A stretch of DNA of 64,000 nt, taken from Chrysolina oricalcia. Taxonomy: Eukaryota; Arthropoda; Insecta; Coleoptera; Chrysomelidae. The position numbers and the translations under genes are program-made. The stretch is taken from NCBI GenBank assembly GCA_944452925.2, contig OX101828.2:44083696-44147695 (forward strand), read 5' to 3'. Below are positions 11,487 to 23,629 of this stretch, one piece after another. The notes below the pieces were generated by a model, which worked only from the letters and a program-made list of their open reading frames with translations, was not told where the DNA came from and ran no database searches. Positions within the stretch are counted from its first letter, which is position 1. Each line of letters starts with the position of its first letter.

Positions 11487-11807
11487 TGTGGCGAAGCTGC
11501 GGGCGATGCCGGACCTGAACTCTTACGTAGCCGGCACTCGGCCGCGGCTAACTGTTGTTGCGCTATGCACCGAGAAGAATCTGGAAGATTCGAGGCTTCA
11601 CGAGAAATTTCATAAGCTTTCGGAGAAGTGGGCGTTCGATATAAAAAGAACTACGCAGCAGACAGTCGGACAGTCAGTGAAGTGAAAGTCGAATATAAAT
11701 ACCTAGTTCCGTAATTGTTATGTAAATTAGAGTATTGTGTTATTGTATCATTGTATTTCGTTAAATAAATTATTTTAGTCAGTTAATTAGAGTATAAATC
11801 TACTACA
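11487..11807 (+). mobile_element. Solo LTR of an LTR retrotransposon
   Basis: The 321-base segment starts TGTGGCGAAGCTGC and ends TCTACTACA, giving TG...CA termini. It is flanked by 4-base duplications ATAT (11483-11486 and 11808-11811). It is clearly richer in G+C than its surroundings in the 5' half. It has a TATA-like ATATAAAAAG near 11640, an AGTCAGT start-like motif about 30 bases later, and an AATAAA near 11764. This layout is typical of a Gypsy-type LTR in plus orientation. No internal retroelement genes remain, so it arose by LTR-LTR recombination. A 65-codon frame inside it is incidental. Confidence 0.8.
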
Positions 11808-12572
11808 ATATTTTGTTCGATTAATGATTTATTTATTTTTTAGAAATTCATGATGAAATTACTGGATGTGGAAAAAACTTTTTTATTTCCACTGAGTTTT
11901 GGTTTATTTGTTACTAACGGTTGCCGCTTTTACAACAATTGAAGGTTAAAAAGTCGAAACCGGTCCGTAACAAATAAATCAAACCGCAGTAGAAATCAAG
12001 ACAGAAGTAATTTTTATTCATATAGTATTTCAGTGAATGAATATTTTCCAGAAAGCATTCTGCCTGGATTATTCGAAAATGGAACCCTAGGAATATTACT
12101 GTCATATTCCATGATTATACCATATATTCCTAGAATATTTTTTTAGGAATATTCCTTGATTATTTTCAACTAATATTCCGGGGATGATATTGGAAAATTC
12201 CAAATATTCTGAGAATATTTATTTGGAATATTGTAGGAATATTTTGTGTGGAATATCTGCGGAATATCCTGTGAATATTCTAGATATCCATAGAATATTC
12301 TTTCGGGTATATTCTATGATTATCTGAGGGATTCCCATTCGCATATTCAGGGAATATTCTTCCAATGGTCTAGGATATCCTGGAATATTCCTCGGATATA
12401 CCAACATCCCAAAAGGAACGATCTAGGATTATTCATGGAATATCCGGTGCAGTCTGGGATTAAAGTTAACTCGAGTTGAGTTCGGGTGAATTCAGGTGCA
12501 CTTTGAAGCATTTAGAGTAATTTCTAGTGACATTTTCAACACATTTCCCACCTCTCAGGTGAAAATCCTATA
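11808..12572 (-). repeat. Right arm (inner part) of the large inverted repeat
   Basis: Bases 12040-12440 are a run of imperfect GGAATATTCC palindromes matching 1840-2095 inverted. Bases 12440-12572 mirror 1755-1840 (shared GGATTTTCACCTGA and TGCTTCAAAGTGC blocks). The arm is cut at 12573 by the DD41D transposon and resumes at 16323. Bases 11870-11990 hold a short inverted pair (GGTTTATTTGTTAC / GTAACAAATAAATC) that may belong to another retroelement end. Confidence 0.6.
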
Positions 12573-12574
12573 TA

Positions 12575-15500
12575 CAGGGTGTTAATTAAGTACGTTGACA
12601 AACTTCGGGAGGTGATTCTTTGAAGGTTTTCAGGACGAAAAGTTCATATAAACATATGTCCCAAACGGCTTGGTTTTCGAGATACAGGGCGATAAAAATA
12701 CATTTTTTTCAAGATTTTTTAGAGTTAACTTCGACATTTTCGACAATAATCAGTTCAAATTAGGCAAGTACAATCCATTCAATAGAGCGCACGATACAAA
12801 ATAATGCATTTCTTAAATAATTCACAGGGTCCTCCTTTTTTCAGAGTCAAGCTTTGTTCAACCCTTCAGAAATTTTTTTTCCACCGCCACTGACATATTA
12901 TGAGAAAGGAATAATCAATGTTGTTTCATTTAACATCTTTTTGATATCTTGCATTTTTTCATATACTTGTACGGTTCAGGGGCTATAATGAAAATATTAA
13001 TTTAAACATTTTCCAGTGAGGCATAACATTAGAAAATTTGAAAATTAAACATTTTCAATTATTGTAAATTGATGGAAATATTTTTTCAGAATTAGAAAAA
13101 TCTACGATGAATAAAAATTATACAATAAAAAATATAAAGACAAGCTTTTATACAAATGCACTGAAAATGAAAAAATAATTTGTTTCATTTTTTGTAGGTT
13201 ATTCTGTGAGTATCAAAATCTTTCTGTACAAGATTACCTAGATCAAACAATGGAATGAATTATTTTTTCCTTTTCAGTGTATTGTATAAAAACTTTAAAA
13301 TGTTTTCTTTTTATAATTTTCATTTTTAACATTTTAGTTTATTTTTTATGTGAAACTGAAAATCTCCAACCCAAAAACCATCACATACCAATTTTGAACA
13401 GAATCGGATCATAATCACAAAACTCGTCCGCCATATTGGAGCCGCCATTTTGTTTTTTAACAAACATTTTTTTTAATGCATTGTCACCGGAATTACGGAA
13501 ACCTGCCAAATTTCAAATTAATCGGAGTATTAGAAGTGGGTCAAATTCAACTTTTATTAAATTGTTTGTTAGTTAGTTACAAGTGAAGCTAAATAAAAGC
13601 TTGTTATTGTAAAGATGTGATTTCTTTTTGTGATATCTAACAGAAAACTACTATCTCCCCGTCACTGCGGTACGCTGGATATTAAACTAGATCTGACAGA
13701 TATTGGGAAAACCTTAACTTTCAACCTGAAGATTCTGATGGTAAAAATGTGCATTTTCATTGAGATATTTGATTAAAAATGTTTTTACCCATCAGTCTTG
13801 ATAGAGAACTCATACAAATTTTTTGTTATTTTAAAAAAAGATATTTTTTAGTTTTCAATTGAACGTTTCCTTTTCAACATAAAAAACTTCCGAAAGGTAA
13901 TCCTGTAATGGAAGATAGTTAATAGGGTTTATCTAATAGTCGCAGATCATTACACATTTGATTTTCATTTATGAATCTCTGGTCATAACTCCGAAAAACT
14001 AAATCAAACAAATTTTTGTTTCTGTACGGAGTACATTATTTTATCAGAAATTTCGGTTTGTTTTTTCTTCTGCAGTAACGCAGAAATTTTGTAATCAATT
14101 TAAATTCATAAAAATAGCAAAGTGGATTAATTCATTTATTTAAATATCAACAACTTGACAGTTATCGAAAGTTGAGAAACTGTCTCATTGTTAATTCTTC
14201 ATTAGTGCAAGCTATAAAGCAGATTCATTCAATATTCCTTTGGATAAAATGGTTGAATATACAAATTCAGAAATGGCAGACATGCACTTAATGTATGGAA
14301 TGGCTGATGGTAACGCTCGCGCCGCCAGACGAATGTATCTAGAAAGATTTCCACAACGTCATATTCCCAGCACACAAAAGTTCATCAATATTCACTCCCG
14401 TCTTCGTGAAACGGGTACTTTCAAGAGGTCTGCTGTTCTCATAGGAAGACCCAGGAGAGTTAGAACAGTTTAGATAGAAGAAGCTGTACTTAACGAAATT
14501 GAGCAGCATCCAGACACCAGTACAAGACAAATTGCGGCACAGTTTAACGTAACCCATGTATTGGTATGGCAAATTTTAAAATAGCAACAACTTTATCCCT
14601 ATCACATACAGCGTGTTCAAGCACTTCTGCCAAGGGATTTTCCAAAGAGATTAACTTTTTGCATTTGGATTCGAAATAAATTGTTGGAAAATCCATGGTT
14701 TTTATTTCAAGTGTTATTCACCGATGAGGCATGCTTTTCCCGTAAAGCCATTATTAATTTTCACAACAATCATATGTGGGCTGATGAAAACCCACACGCC
14801 GTGATTGAAAACCATTTTCAAGAGACGTTTTCTGTGAATGTTTGGGTTGGAATTGTAGGGAATTTCCTTATCGGGCCACATTTTCTGCCTCATAGACTCA
14901 ATGGTGACCATTATCGACATTTTCTTGAATTCATCTTACCTGGACTCCTAGAAGAGATCCCACTGAGGGAAAGAATTGGAATTTGGTTTATGCATGATGG
15001 TGCTCCAGTACACTTCAGATTGGTTGCACGCCAATATTTAGATGAGAATTATTCTGATCGCTGGATTGGGCGTGGTGGGCCACAACTTTGGCCACCAAGG
15101 TCACCCGATATGAATCCACTTGATTTTTTCCTCTGGGGGCACCTTAAATCATTAGTGTACCGAACTCCAGTTCAAAGTGAAGAAGACCTGAGGAATCGCA
15201 TACAGGAGTCATGCGGAATTATAAGAAACACTCCTGGTATTTTTGAGCGTGTCCGCCAGTCTATGGTTAGGCGCATAAACGCATGCATTGAAGTTGGCGG
15301 TGGCCATTTCCAGCAGCTGCTCTGACATATCAATTTCAATAATGGTCCTTTTCTGAACCTAATTTTATTCCTAGGGAATTTATTTTACTTTGCTCTAGTA
15401 TTTGATAATAAAGTTATTCACTATTGAAAATATCCAAAATTATTTTGCCATAATTAACTTTGTGCAATACATATTCAACCTGAGTTATGGTAAAAAATGT

Positions 15501-16322
15501 ATGGGAGCTCCATAACATTACATTTTCTCTACACGAGCAGAAAATAGCTATTTGTGTAATGAGAACAAAATGACGTATTGCGTCACGCGCTAATCTTTGG
15601 AGAGTGGCAATGACACTTCGAGAAATGAATTATTTTATATCATGCGCACTATTGAATGGATTGTACTTGTCCAATTTGAACTAATTTGGATCGATTATTG
15701 TCGAAAATTTCGAAGTAAACTCCAAAAACTCCTAAAAAATGTATTTTGATCACCCTGTACTTCGAAAACCAAGCCGCTTGGGACATGTTTATATGAACTT
15801 TTCATCTTGAAACCTTTCAAAGAATCACCCTTCAAGTTTGTTAGACTATTTGCTTCTCAAATTTCTTTATGTTATGCGTTACTGGAAAATGTTTGCGTTA
15901 ATATTTTCATTGTAACTCCTGAACCGTACAAGTAAATGAAAAACATCAAGAGAGCAAAAAGATGTTAAATGAAACAACATTTATTATTCCTTTCTCATAA
16001 TATGTCAGTGGCGGCGGAAAAAAAATTCTGAAGGGTTGAACAAAGCTTGACTATGAAAAAAGGAGGACCCTGTGAATTATTTGAGAAATGCATTATTTTG
16101 TATCGTGCGTACTATTGAATGGATTGTACTTGCCTAATTTGAACTGATTATTGTAGAAAATGTCGAAGTTAACTCTAAAAAATCTTGAAAAAAATGTATT
16201 TTTATCACCCTGTATCTCGAAAACCAAGCCGTTTGGGACATATGTTTATATGAACATTTCGTCCTGAAAACCTTCAAAGAATCACCTCCCGAAGTTTGTC
16301 AACGTACTTAATTAACACCCTG
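12575..16322. mobile_element. Tc1/mariner-type transposon with ~460-base TIRs (DD41D)
   Basis: The ends are CAGGGTGTTAATTAAGTACG at 12575 and its mirror ending at 16322, flanked by TA (12573-12574, 16323-16324). The inverted repeats extend about 460 bases inward, to about 13030 and from about 15860. A third, partial copy of the outer end lies inside the right side (15636-15843), so the right side has a duplicated terminus. The element is 3748 bases and carries one broken transposase in the middle. It sits inside an arm of the larger GGAATATTCC inverted repeat, so it inserted after that structure formed. Confidence 0.9.
14249..15325 (+). pseudogene. Tc1/mariner-type transposase, DD41D, two amber stops
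   Basis: The frame from MVEYTNSEMADMHLMYG to GHFQQLL would be 358 residues and is open in one frame apart from TAG at 14471-14473 and TAG at 14582-14584. The N-terminal half has the paired helix-turn-helix pattern (GNARAARRMYLERFPQR, then TSTRQIAAQFNVTH). The catalytic core shows D in VLFTDEACFS (residue 159), D in FMHDGAPVHF, and D in NPLDFFLWG. There are 41 residues between the last two, as in the DD41D (rosa-like) group. Both stops could each be one base change. The rest is well preserved, so the copy is not very old. Confidence 0.85.
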
Positions 16323-16515
16323 TATACAAATTGTAGATATTGATCTCTACTTCCAAATGATTGCCGTTTACAGAATTTGAATAAGATGATTGTTCTTAAA
16401 TCGGCGCACTTAGAAATATTTGCCTTTAAATTGTTTATAACGCGATTATGCAAAAACTACATATCAGACAGAAACCATCTTGCGCACAGTTGAACCACAT
16501 GTTATCAGTTTCCGC
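16323..16515 (-). repeat. Right arm (outer part) of the large inverted repeat
   Basis: This mirrors 1543-1745. The shared blocks include AGTAGAGATCAATATCTACA, CGCGTTATAAACAATTTAA and ACATGTGGTTCAACTGTGCG. It is the continuation of the arm interrupted by the DD41D element. Confidence 0.65.
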
Positions 16516-16869
16516 AAACAATTACTGTTTGACCAGCATCAGATTTATAAAAAAATATGAATTTTTGAAAAATTGTCTCTTTTTCGAGGTTTTCCCGGAT
16601 TTTATCAGTGAAAAATGCACCGATCTGGCAAAACGATTCCTTCCTTCAATACTTTTTGAGATAGTCGCGCAAAAAAAAAAAGTTGTAATTTTTTTCACTA
16701 TTTTCCAATATGGTTCGAAGATATTGGCGGACACTGTATAAATAATCCCAATTTGTCTCTTTCAGTATACACACAAGTTCAAATCGCTCTCACAGAGCTC
16801 GTATTAAAATAAACAAAATTTCCGACAACCAAAAATCGCCTATAAAACCTGAACACCGACCAACAACTG
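16516..16869 (-). other. Downstream flank / likely 3' UTR of S1P
   Basis: This lies directly after the S1P stop codon on the minus strand. I could not identify a clear AATAAA in the expected place, so the 3' end of the transcript is undefined. Confidence 0.4.
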
Positions 16870-17102
16870 TCAAACGGTCGACATTCTTTTACACTGCACT
16901 ATCGCGAGCAGCTTCCTGCAGAGTTTCCGCTTCTTTGGCTTCGGTCGATACCACTTCAAGCTGTAATATATCACAATTATCGAGAGGAATATCAGAAACG
17001 CCACCGTCAAGTCGAAGCTTTCGGCGCGGTCCGGCACGTCGGACGGTTTGTTGCGCCAGCTCCACTGGATCGAGTCGCCGCTGGTCTCGCGGCCGGACGC
17101 GT
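16870..17102 (-). CDS. S1P: Site-1 protease, coding exon 7 (C-terminus)
   Basis: This last coding exon holds residues 960-1036 and the stop TGA. It begins after the acceptor TTCTTGCAG and completes a codon split 1+2 with exon 6. It encodes a lumenal stretch (SGDSIQWSWRNKPSD), a membrane segment at about 991-1008 (LTVAFLIFLSIIVIYYSL) and a short basic cytosolic tail (KWYRPKPKKRKLCRK). This gives the type I topology that holds the protease in the Golgi/ER membrane. The exon is markedly more GC-rich than the surrounding introns, which supports it being under coding constraint. Confidence 0.9.
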
Positions 17103-19353
17103 CTGCAAGAATTAATCTAACATTAAATGTCAATTGTTATTCTACTTTAAATAGTTTTGGGAAAATCAGCCCTGCGCTGTATCGCTTCCGTTATGTTTGG
17201 CGGTGAGACGTTATCCCGACTTAAGGTGGGCGTTCAATGTCGTGTAAGTTTTACTAAAAGTTAAATTGAGAAAAGGTTACACTTGGAAAACTGAAATTCA
17301 GAAGTACTCAAATCCGTAATTGTAAGTAAAAATTAGTTTTCACCAGGGACGGATCTAAGATTTTTCTGAGGGAGGGGGGGGCAATTCCGAAATAACAGTA
17401 ATATATTTCAAAAGAAAAATCAGTATAGAAATTAAATAGTGAAATATACTCATATACTGGGTGGCCCACGAAGTTTAGGACAGGAATATCTCGGAACTCC
17501 AAAGCAGTGGAGAACTGTAATTTTGGGGTTCTGAATAAAAGCAATTGGTCTTTTTTTGATATAATGTTACCCAATGAGCTTTTTGTTTTCGGTCACGTGA
17601 CATCAGATTCAAAATTATTAATGGAACACTCTGTATATTTTGGCATTTTTATATCCTCCCGATGAAACAATTTCAACGAACTATCACACTTTTGTTCTAA
17701 AACAATCAATTCAAAAAATACAGGTACTTCAATATTAGACCGGGATCCCACGCCTATTTTCAAAATTGATTAATAACAGGTTGAATCTTCCTGAGTAGCT
17801 TCATTTTGCCGAGACGCCCAACTTTTTCCTCTACGAAAGTTATCGATAGTGGTAGCTAATGAAATGCGCAGGCGTCAATCACGTCGATTTGGTGAGTGCA
17901 AAAAAGTCATTAATAACAGTTAGTTTTTCAGTTGAACCTCAAGATAATTCGATGAAGTACTCGAAAAAACTTTTTTCCTACAAAATGGATGGTAGGACTG
18001 ATCCTAATGATCAGAGACATACAAACACATCATTATTTTCAAGCTGGTCAGATTGTTTCCGGTCCAAATTAGAGAAGATATATATTTTTTATAATATCAA
18101 ATATAATATTTACAGTAATTGACCTTGAATTCCACAGAATAGACATACAACATCTACTGTCGGTTATGCATAGAACATGCAAATATTGAAATATCTTAAT
18201 ATATATCCTCAATAAAAGAAATCTTCAAGGTGGATTTTGTTTCCGACTGAGAGACGAGAGTTTGATAGTAGAATTGCTGAAAGCTACAGGTGTCTAGCCA
18301 TACAGAGATTCCTGCAGTGGGACTCTGTGTCATAAAGAATTCTACCCCTCGTTTTCTATAGTCGAATACTACTATCGCAAGCGACAGTCACATTATTTGG
18401 CACTCTGTGCTTCAGTCGCCTGCACATTGGGTTTGTTCGGCAACGTACTATCCGATTTAAAAGCATTTGCCAAAATTTGGTGATATTCTAGTGACATTTC
18501 ATATTCTTGTGTCCAAAATTACTGTCATTGTCACGTATTTTTACTTTTAACGGCTGGTAGTTTCATGTGCTTTTCAATTCATTTTGAATTGTGATATTAT
18601 TGTTGCCTATGAACGGATTGAATTAATTAGCTCTGATGGAAGAAGAAAATATTGTGAGAAGACTCATGAGAGAAGCATCCATTTTTAATAGAAGACACGA
18701 GGTCGATAACTCAAAAACGGTTCGTCGTATCGAGGCTTCTAGAGGACTTTCGATCCTATTCACCTACGTCTGCGGAAGCACCTCACGATGCTCTTCAGAT
18801 AATCGAGGTACCTGCAATGGTATTTCTCTTCTATCAAAATGTGAAGCAATCTTCATCCAATCGAAATGAATGAATTTTTTAATTTAATTCTCTCATAACT
18901 TTTTCATTGATGGACGAATATCAACAAAATTCCAAAATGAACCATTTGAAAATGTTGCGCATCTAGTGGTGCAGTCAGATTTTTTCTCAAAATATCGCTA
19001 ATAATTTTTTCAGTTTTTACCTCGAAAAAAAAAAAGAATAGTTGGCCCTGAAAATTAAGATTTATTCATGAAATTTGGTGTTCTAGAAAACTTTTTGATT
19101 ACTTACCTAATGAAAAAAATCAATTCAATTAGTTGAAAAAAGTATGTTTTATAGGGTGCTTCCGTTTTGAATGGGCCACACTGTATCGATATCATTTTTC
19201 CGACCTATGGCTTTTCTGGTCTTGAAATACTATTTTCTTCTTACATGCCAATTCCCATCAACGAGAAAATGAAAAAAAAATCCACAAAATTTCCTACAAC
19301 TTTACAACTTATGGCTTTTCTTGAAGAACATGCAAGGCTTATGGGAATTTTGT
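17103..19353 (-). other. S1P intron 6, part without an identified element
   Basis: This is AT-rich intron. Short pieces resemble ends of CAGGGTG/CACCCTG-type MITEs (GGGTGGCCCACGAAG near 17459, GGCCACACTGTAT near 19175), but I could not pair them into elements. A 77-codon frame at 18636-18869 has no recognisable family. Confidence 0.4.
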
Positions 19354-19355
19354 TA

Positions 19356-20673
19356 CGAGGGCTGACAATAAAGTAAGGTCTCCAACGCTGCAACTTCGCC
19401 GGATCAGGCGCTAGGCGAAATCTGGCAACACCGCCGTGTTCCTTGGTTCCCCCACTACCACTTTGCTGCTGGGTGAGGCTTCCCCGACCGCTCAGTCTTG
19501 GCTGAGCAGCCGTCAACGATGGAGGTACCACTCGCGTCAGCGTCCAAGTGCGAATTGCGTTCTGTAATACGTTTTTTGAGTGCGAAAAAGGTGACACCTA
19601 TTGAAATCCATCGTCAACTAGTTGAAGTTTACGGGGAAAAGTGTATGGACATAAAAAACGTGCGTAAGTGGAGCCGCGAGTTCAATTCCGGGCGCACTAA
19701 TGTTCACGACGAGGAGAGAAGTGGCCGACCGTCGGTCTCGGATGCGATTGTTCAAGCAGTGGAGGCAGAAATGCTCAAAAACCGCCGTGCGACAATTAGG
19801 GACTTGGAAGAGAAGCTTGGAGGAGTGTGTAGCAGCGAAACAATCCGTCATATCCTTGTGAACAAGTTGCAGTACCACAAAGTTTCTGCCCGATGTTGCC
19901 GAAACAGCTGACCGAAGACCACATGAAGCGGCGCGTGGAATGTGCGACCAAAGTTGTGGCCCGTTTTGAAGAGGAAGGCGATGATTTTTTGGAAGGGTTT
20001 GTTACGGGGGATGAAACGTGGGCTCATCACTACACACCCGAAACAAAGGAGTCGTCCAAACAATGGCGCCATAGCGATTCTCCGAAACCCAAAAAGTTTA
20101 AGGCGACACTGTCAGCCGGCAAGGTGATGGCTACGGTGTTTTGGGATCGCCACGGGGTAGTGTTGGTGGATTTCATGCCAAGGGGAACCACTATCAATGC
20201 AGCAAGGTACTGTGAGACCCTGGAAAAGCTTCGTCGTGCCATAAAAAACAAACGCCCGGGATTGCTGAGCAAAGGAGTGAAATTTCACCACGACAACGCG
20301 CGCCCGCACACAGCCAACGTTACCCTTGACCTGCTCAAGACATTTGGCTGGGAAATCATCGATCACCCTCCCTATAGTCCCGACGTGGCCCCCAGTGACT
20401 ACCACATGTTCCCCGCCCTGAAAAAACATCTCGGAGGGAAGAAGTTTGTTCAGAAAGAGGTCAACACCTGGCTGCGCGAGGCGGACGGAGAGTGGTATTC
20501 TGCCGGCATAGACAAGTTCATCGTGCGGATGCGCAAGGTGTTGGAAAAAAATGGCGATTATGTAGAAAAGTAGCCAAGACCTTGGCCTTTCCAACGGTGT
20601 ATCGCTTTTTGTAAATAAATGTCATTTTCTATGAAAAAAAAAATTGGAGACCTTACTTTATTGTCAGCCCTCG
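19356..20673 (+). mobile_element. mariner transposon copy 1 (nearly intact)
   Basis: The inverted ends CGAGGGCTGACAATAAAGTA (about 30 bases, extending to CTCCAA) are at 19356 and mirrored to 20673. TA flanks both sides (19354-19355, 20674-20675). The length of 1318 bases is typical of a full mariner. Its G+C is clearly above the host intron, as expected of a recent arrival that has not yet drifted to the host's composition. Confidence 0.95.
19519..20573 (+). pseudogene. mariner transposase, one frameshift
   Basis: This frame starts at MEVPLASASKCELRSVIRFL and gives the N-terminal paired HTH domains (EIHRQLVEVYGEKCMDIKNV, then ATIRDLEEKLGG). At about 19890 it shifts after KVSAR, and the next frame carries LTEDHMKRRVE through to the end GDYVEK. 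Mariners normally read SARWVPKQL here, so a small deletion is the single defect. The catalytic residues D in VTGDETWAHH, D in FHHDNARPHT and D in APSDYHMFP are all present, with DD34D spacing. It would have been a mariner transposase of about 350 residues that cuts and pastes into TA sites. Confidence 0.9.
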
Positions 20674-20759
20674 TATGATGTTTATCCATCATCAAAATCA
20701 TATGGTTCAAATGCCATAAACAAGAAAGTTTGCAGAAAAACGAAAAAAAAATTCAAAAA

Positions 20760-21055
20760 ATTTTTCGTCCGGAAAATATAAATTCTTTGACATCAACATA
20801 TCAAATTATTTATCCTTCAAATTTTCCTGACAAGTTTTTTTGTTTCTGTTTCTTCCATTTTAATTATATACTTGTTCAACGATTGTCGAAGGAAATCTCA
20901 ACTTGCACAGTGTGTTTACCACTTTGTTATTTATTTTATATATCTAATGCCATATATTTATATTGTAGCCCTCGAAAAAGCGAATAAACGGGTAGCAAAA
21001 AATAGTAACTTATTTTTTCACCACTGACCGTATCTCCGATAGAAACAAATTTCTT
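20760..21055 (+). mobile_element. Penelope-like element 3' end fragment
   Basis: This is a noncoding tail with the same layout as 7960-8220. It has the ATTGTAGCCCTCGA block near 20966, then an end reading CCGATAGAAACAAATTTCTT that matches the terminal repeat of the 3679-8220 element with a few changes. No coding part is left. Confidence 0.55.
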
Positions 21056-21530
21056 ATGTTTATATAATTAACAATTTTTTAAAAACACCACACTGCTCGG
21101 TTAAATTCAAAATAACAACGAAAAACAAACAGCTGCACGACGTTCGGTAAATGGCCTCCTTCTCAGAACAAGAACTGCGTAATGTGTTCATATTTTCATG
21201 GATAGATGGCAGAGAATATGCGGAATTTCGAATAAAGCCTGCATGCAAACATGTATAGTGGAATGTGGCAGTCAAAATTGAATTTTAACCCGTTTTTATA
21301 TTTGATTGAATGCTGTCCACTTAAGTGGACACCAGGATCGAAAGAGTTAAATAAAAATACACGACATTGAACGCCCACCTTAACGAAACACGTTACGGGC
21401 ACCGTGGTAGCCATGATAAAGCACTCCGATCCTAGCAAAATAACGGAAGTGGCGAATAACGTTGACGTTTCCTTTAGCGGAAGTGATACAGCACAGGACT
21501 GAATACCAAAAATTACATATTAAAGTATAC

Positions 21531-22005
21531 CTTTTATTTCGTTATCCATAGGCAAGGGTAAATTGACATCCTCAATGAGCGACAGCAATTTCTGAGACTG
21601 ATAAAGGTTACTCGGAGCAGACACGTTCAAAGGTGCAGGTTGAGTCCAAACCAAATGCGGGCACTGAGGGACCGGCTTCGCCTGGGAATCCCCCAGGTTT
21701 CCTTCCAGGACTTGAGAGTATCGGTATAGACGGTTTCCCTCCATCCTAGCAGGAGTGTCAGTTTCTACTACGTCTTCCCAACTGAGCATATGGTTATCTT
21801 TGAATATCGAGGGCATGTGTGATGTGGAAGTGTATTCCAACATGGCGTCCAGCATCCAGTAGCAGGCGGATTCTAGGTGACTGGCGTCAAGGCAATTCGA
21901 GTCGCCGTAAACTATTATTCTGCCACTTTTTTTGTCGGGAGACTTGGGTTCCACCAAGCCTAGGATAGGCGTTTTGTATTTGTTACTGTCGGGTTCTTCC
22001 AGTAT
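21531..22005 (-). CDS. S1P: Site-1 protease, coding exon 6
   Basis: This exon holds residues 802-960. It opens after TTTCTATTTCAG with ILEEPDSNKYKTPILGL and closes at a GTATAC donor in phase 1. It carries the lumenal GRIIVYGDSNCLD segment and the HxxxxCYWMLDAML region, both conserved in vertebrate S1P. A stretch around TPARMEGNRLYRYSQVLEGN follows, then a Pro/Leu-rich lumenal stalk. The middle of the exon is the least conserved region of the family and shows normal length variation here. Confidence 0.93.
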
Positions 22006-22131
22006 CTGAAATAGAAAATAGATTGGTGATTGTTTGATCATGCTAACCGAGAGTTATATTCTAACAAATGTACAGAGTGAAGTAAGTTTCAGTTCAAAGA
22101 AGCTAAGTAAATCTAGAGTCTCCACAATATA

Positions 22132-22278
22132 CAGGGTGTTTCAAAATTTAGTATCAACATTTTATGGGTGTATTTTTCGGGTCAAAATAAGACTTTTTTC
22201 CATAAAGATGTGTGCGCATTATTCACACTCCTCATGATAGGCGAAATGCTGTCCTCCTCTCACTAATGGGCCACCCTG
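22132..22278. mobile_element. Short CAGGGTG-type MITE
   Basis: It runs from CAGGGTGTTTCAAAATTTAG to CCACCCTG, 147 bases, with TA on both sides, in S1P intron 5. The terminal bases match the Tc1/mariner-type elements in this window, but the inside does not, so it is a non-autonomous relative at most. Confidence 0.6.
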
Positions 22279-23018
22279 TATATAATATGCACCCTTACTT
22301 ATTTCAAACACTCTGCATTCATTTCTTCATTAAATTTTGGTCGATCAACAAACCATTCTGAATTCTGATTGATCCTCAATGATAAACTCAATGAACTTAT
22401 AACCTCGTAGGCGAATTCATTCACTAGAGAAAAGAGTATATTGTTGACAACCCTGTAGAAAAACAGTGGCGTTTTTTCATTCTGTATTGTGAAAAAATAT
22501 TTCTAGCGAATTTTAGGAATGCTCAGTCGCACACCATATTGAATATAATTGAGATATTGATATTATTTCATTCAGCTGAATTTCTCCAAAAATCACAAAA
22601 TTCATGATTTGGCGCCCTCTAGCGCCGAATCCAGTCATACGATCGAGTTGGGCCAATGGAGACTTTTACTCGGAATGGCTCTAGCTACAACATATAAAAA
22701 ATTCAGCCATTTTCACCGAAAGACTTTTTCCCATAAGATGTGTGCGTGGTCCTTTTCATCTAAATTAAATCATTTGTACACGAGAAAAAATTAAATACTG
22801 AAAAATCGGTTTTTTGCCATTTTGGCATTTAATTTGAGGTTATGTCGAAAAGTGTTGAATACAATTTTTTTTTTAACCCCTAAACCATTTCCCCATTTTG
22901 AGTGTTTTCGTGTTGGAATATCAACAATATTTTCCACCTGGTCCTTGCCTGTTACTTTTTTTTCACAAAAATTAAAAGTTCAAAGCGCCAAAATCCGAAA
23001 TTCACAGTATATACTTAC

Positions 23019-23422
23019 TTGTGTTCCTTGATCGTTGAGCAACCGTGAAATAACGATGCCTTCTTTCGGAAATTTCATAATACTCGTTCCCGACGCGTAG
23101 TAAACTTCGTGGTCGTTCATTTTGAAGTGGCCCTCGAACACCCTGTCCCCCAGCTGGATGTCCCACGACCCTAACAAATCGTTAATGGCCGGAACATTGG
23201 AACCCCCGGTATCAGGCATCCACCACTGTCGAGTATTTTCGTCGTAAAATTTGACTTTCTTCATGACAGTCACGTTGTACCAATCGGCGAACAGTATGAC
23301 AGAGAGGCCCGCGTCTACGTCCCTTTTCAGTTTCATTATTTCTTCAGGGAAGAATTCCTCTTCGGGGTCCACTATCAACAATGTGCCGTACTGGGAAGCA
23401 TCGAAACAAGTGAACGGTGAAC
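23019..23422 (-). CDS. S1P: Site-1 protease, coding exon 5
   Basis: This exon holds residues 667-801. It follows TTCCTTTTAG, completes a split Gly codon, and ends at CAA before GTAAGT. It encodes the post-catalytic lumenal domain: SPFTCFDASQYGTLLIVD, EEEFFPEEIMKLKRDVDAG, a WYN motif (FADWYNVTVMKK) with a glycosylation-type N-V-T, then FYDENTRQWWMPDTGG. All are recognisable blocks of S1P. Exon 5 and exon 6 are separated by only about 1 kb, the shortest intron of the gene. Confidence 0.95.
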
Positions 23423-23629
23423 CTAAAAGGAAGAATGTATTTCTTGATTAGTTTTATTCCACCGACTGAAAAGTACAAGGGAACGTTAGACTAGTCGAAA
23501 TGAAATTACATGAACGAGATTTATGATGATTTAACAGTTTTTTTTGTACGTCAACCGCAATGGATACGTCATTGCATTTTAGGAACCATCTATGTGAAAA
23601 GACAATCTCCAAATGGAAAAAGAATATTG

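Noticed and set aside
11487..11807. A small GC-rich gene (65 codons at 11488-11685)
   Set aside because: The frame starts within one base of the LTR boundary and ends at its promoter-like region; TG...CA ends and ATAT duplications explain the segment better.
20112..20594. 160-codon minus-strand frame
   Set aside because: It is the antisense shadow of the GC-rich mariner transposase.
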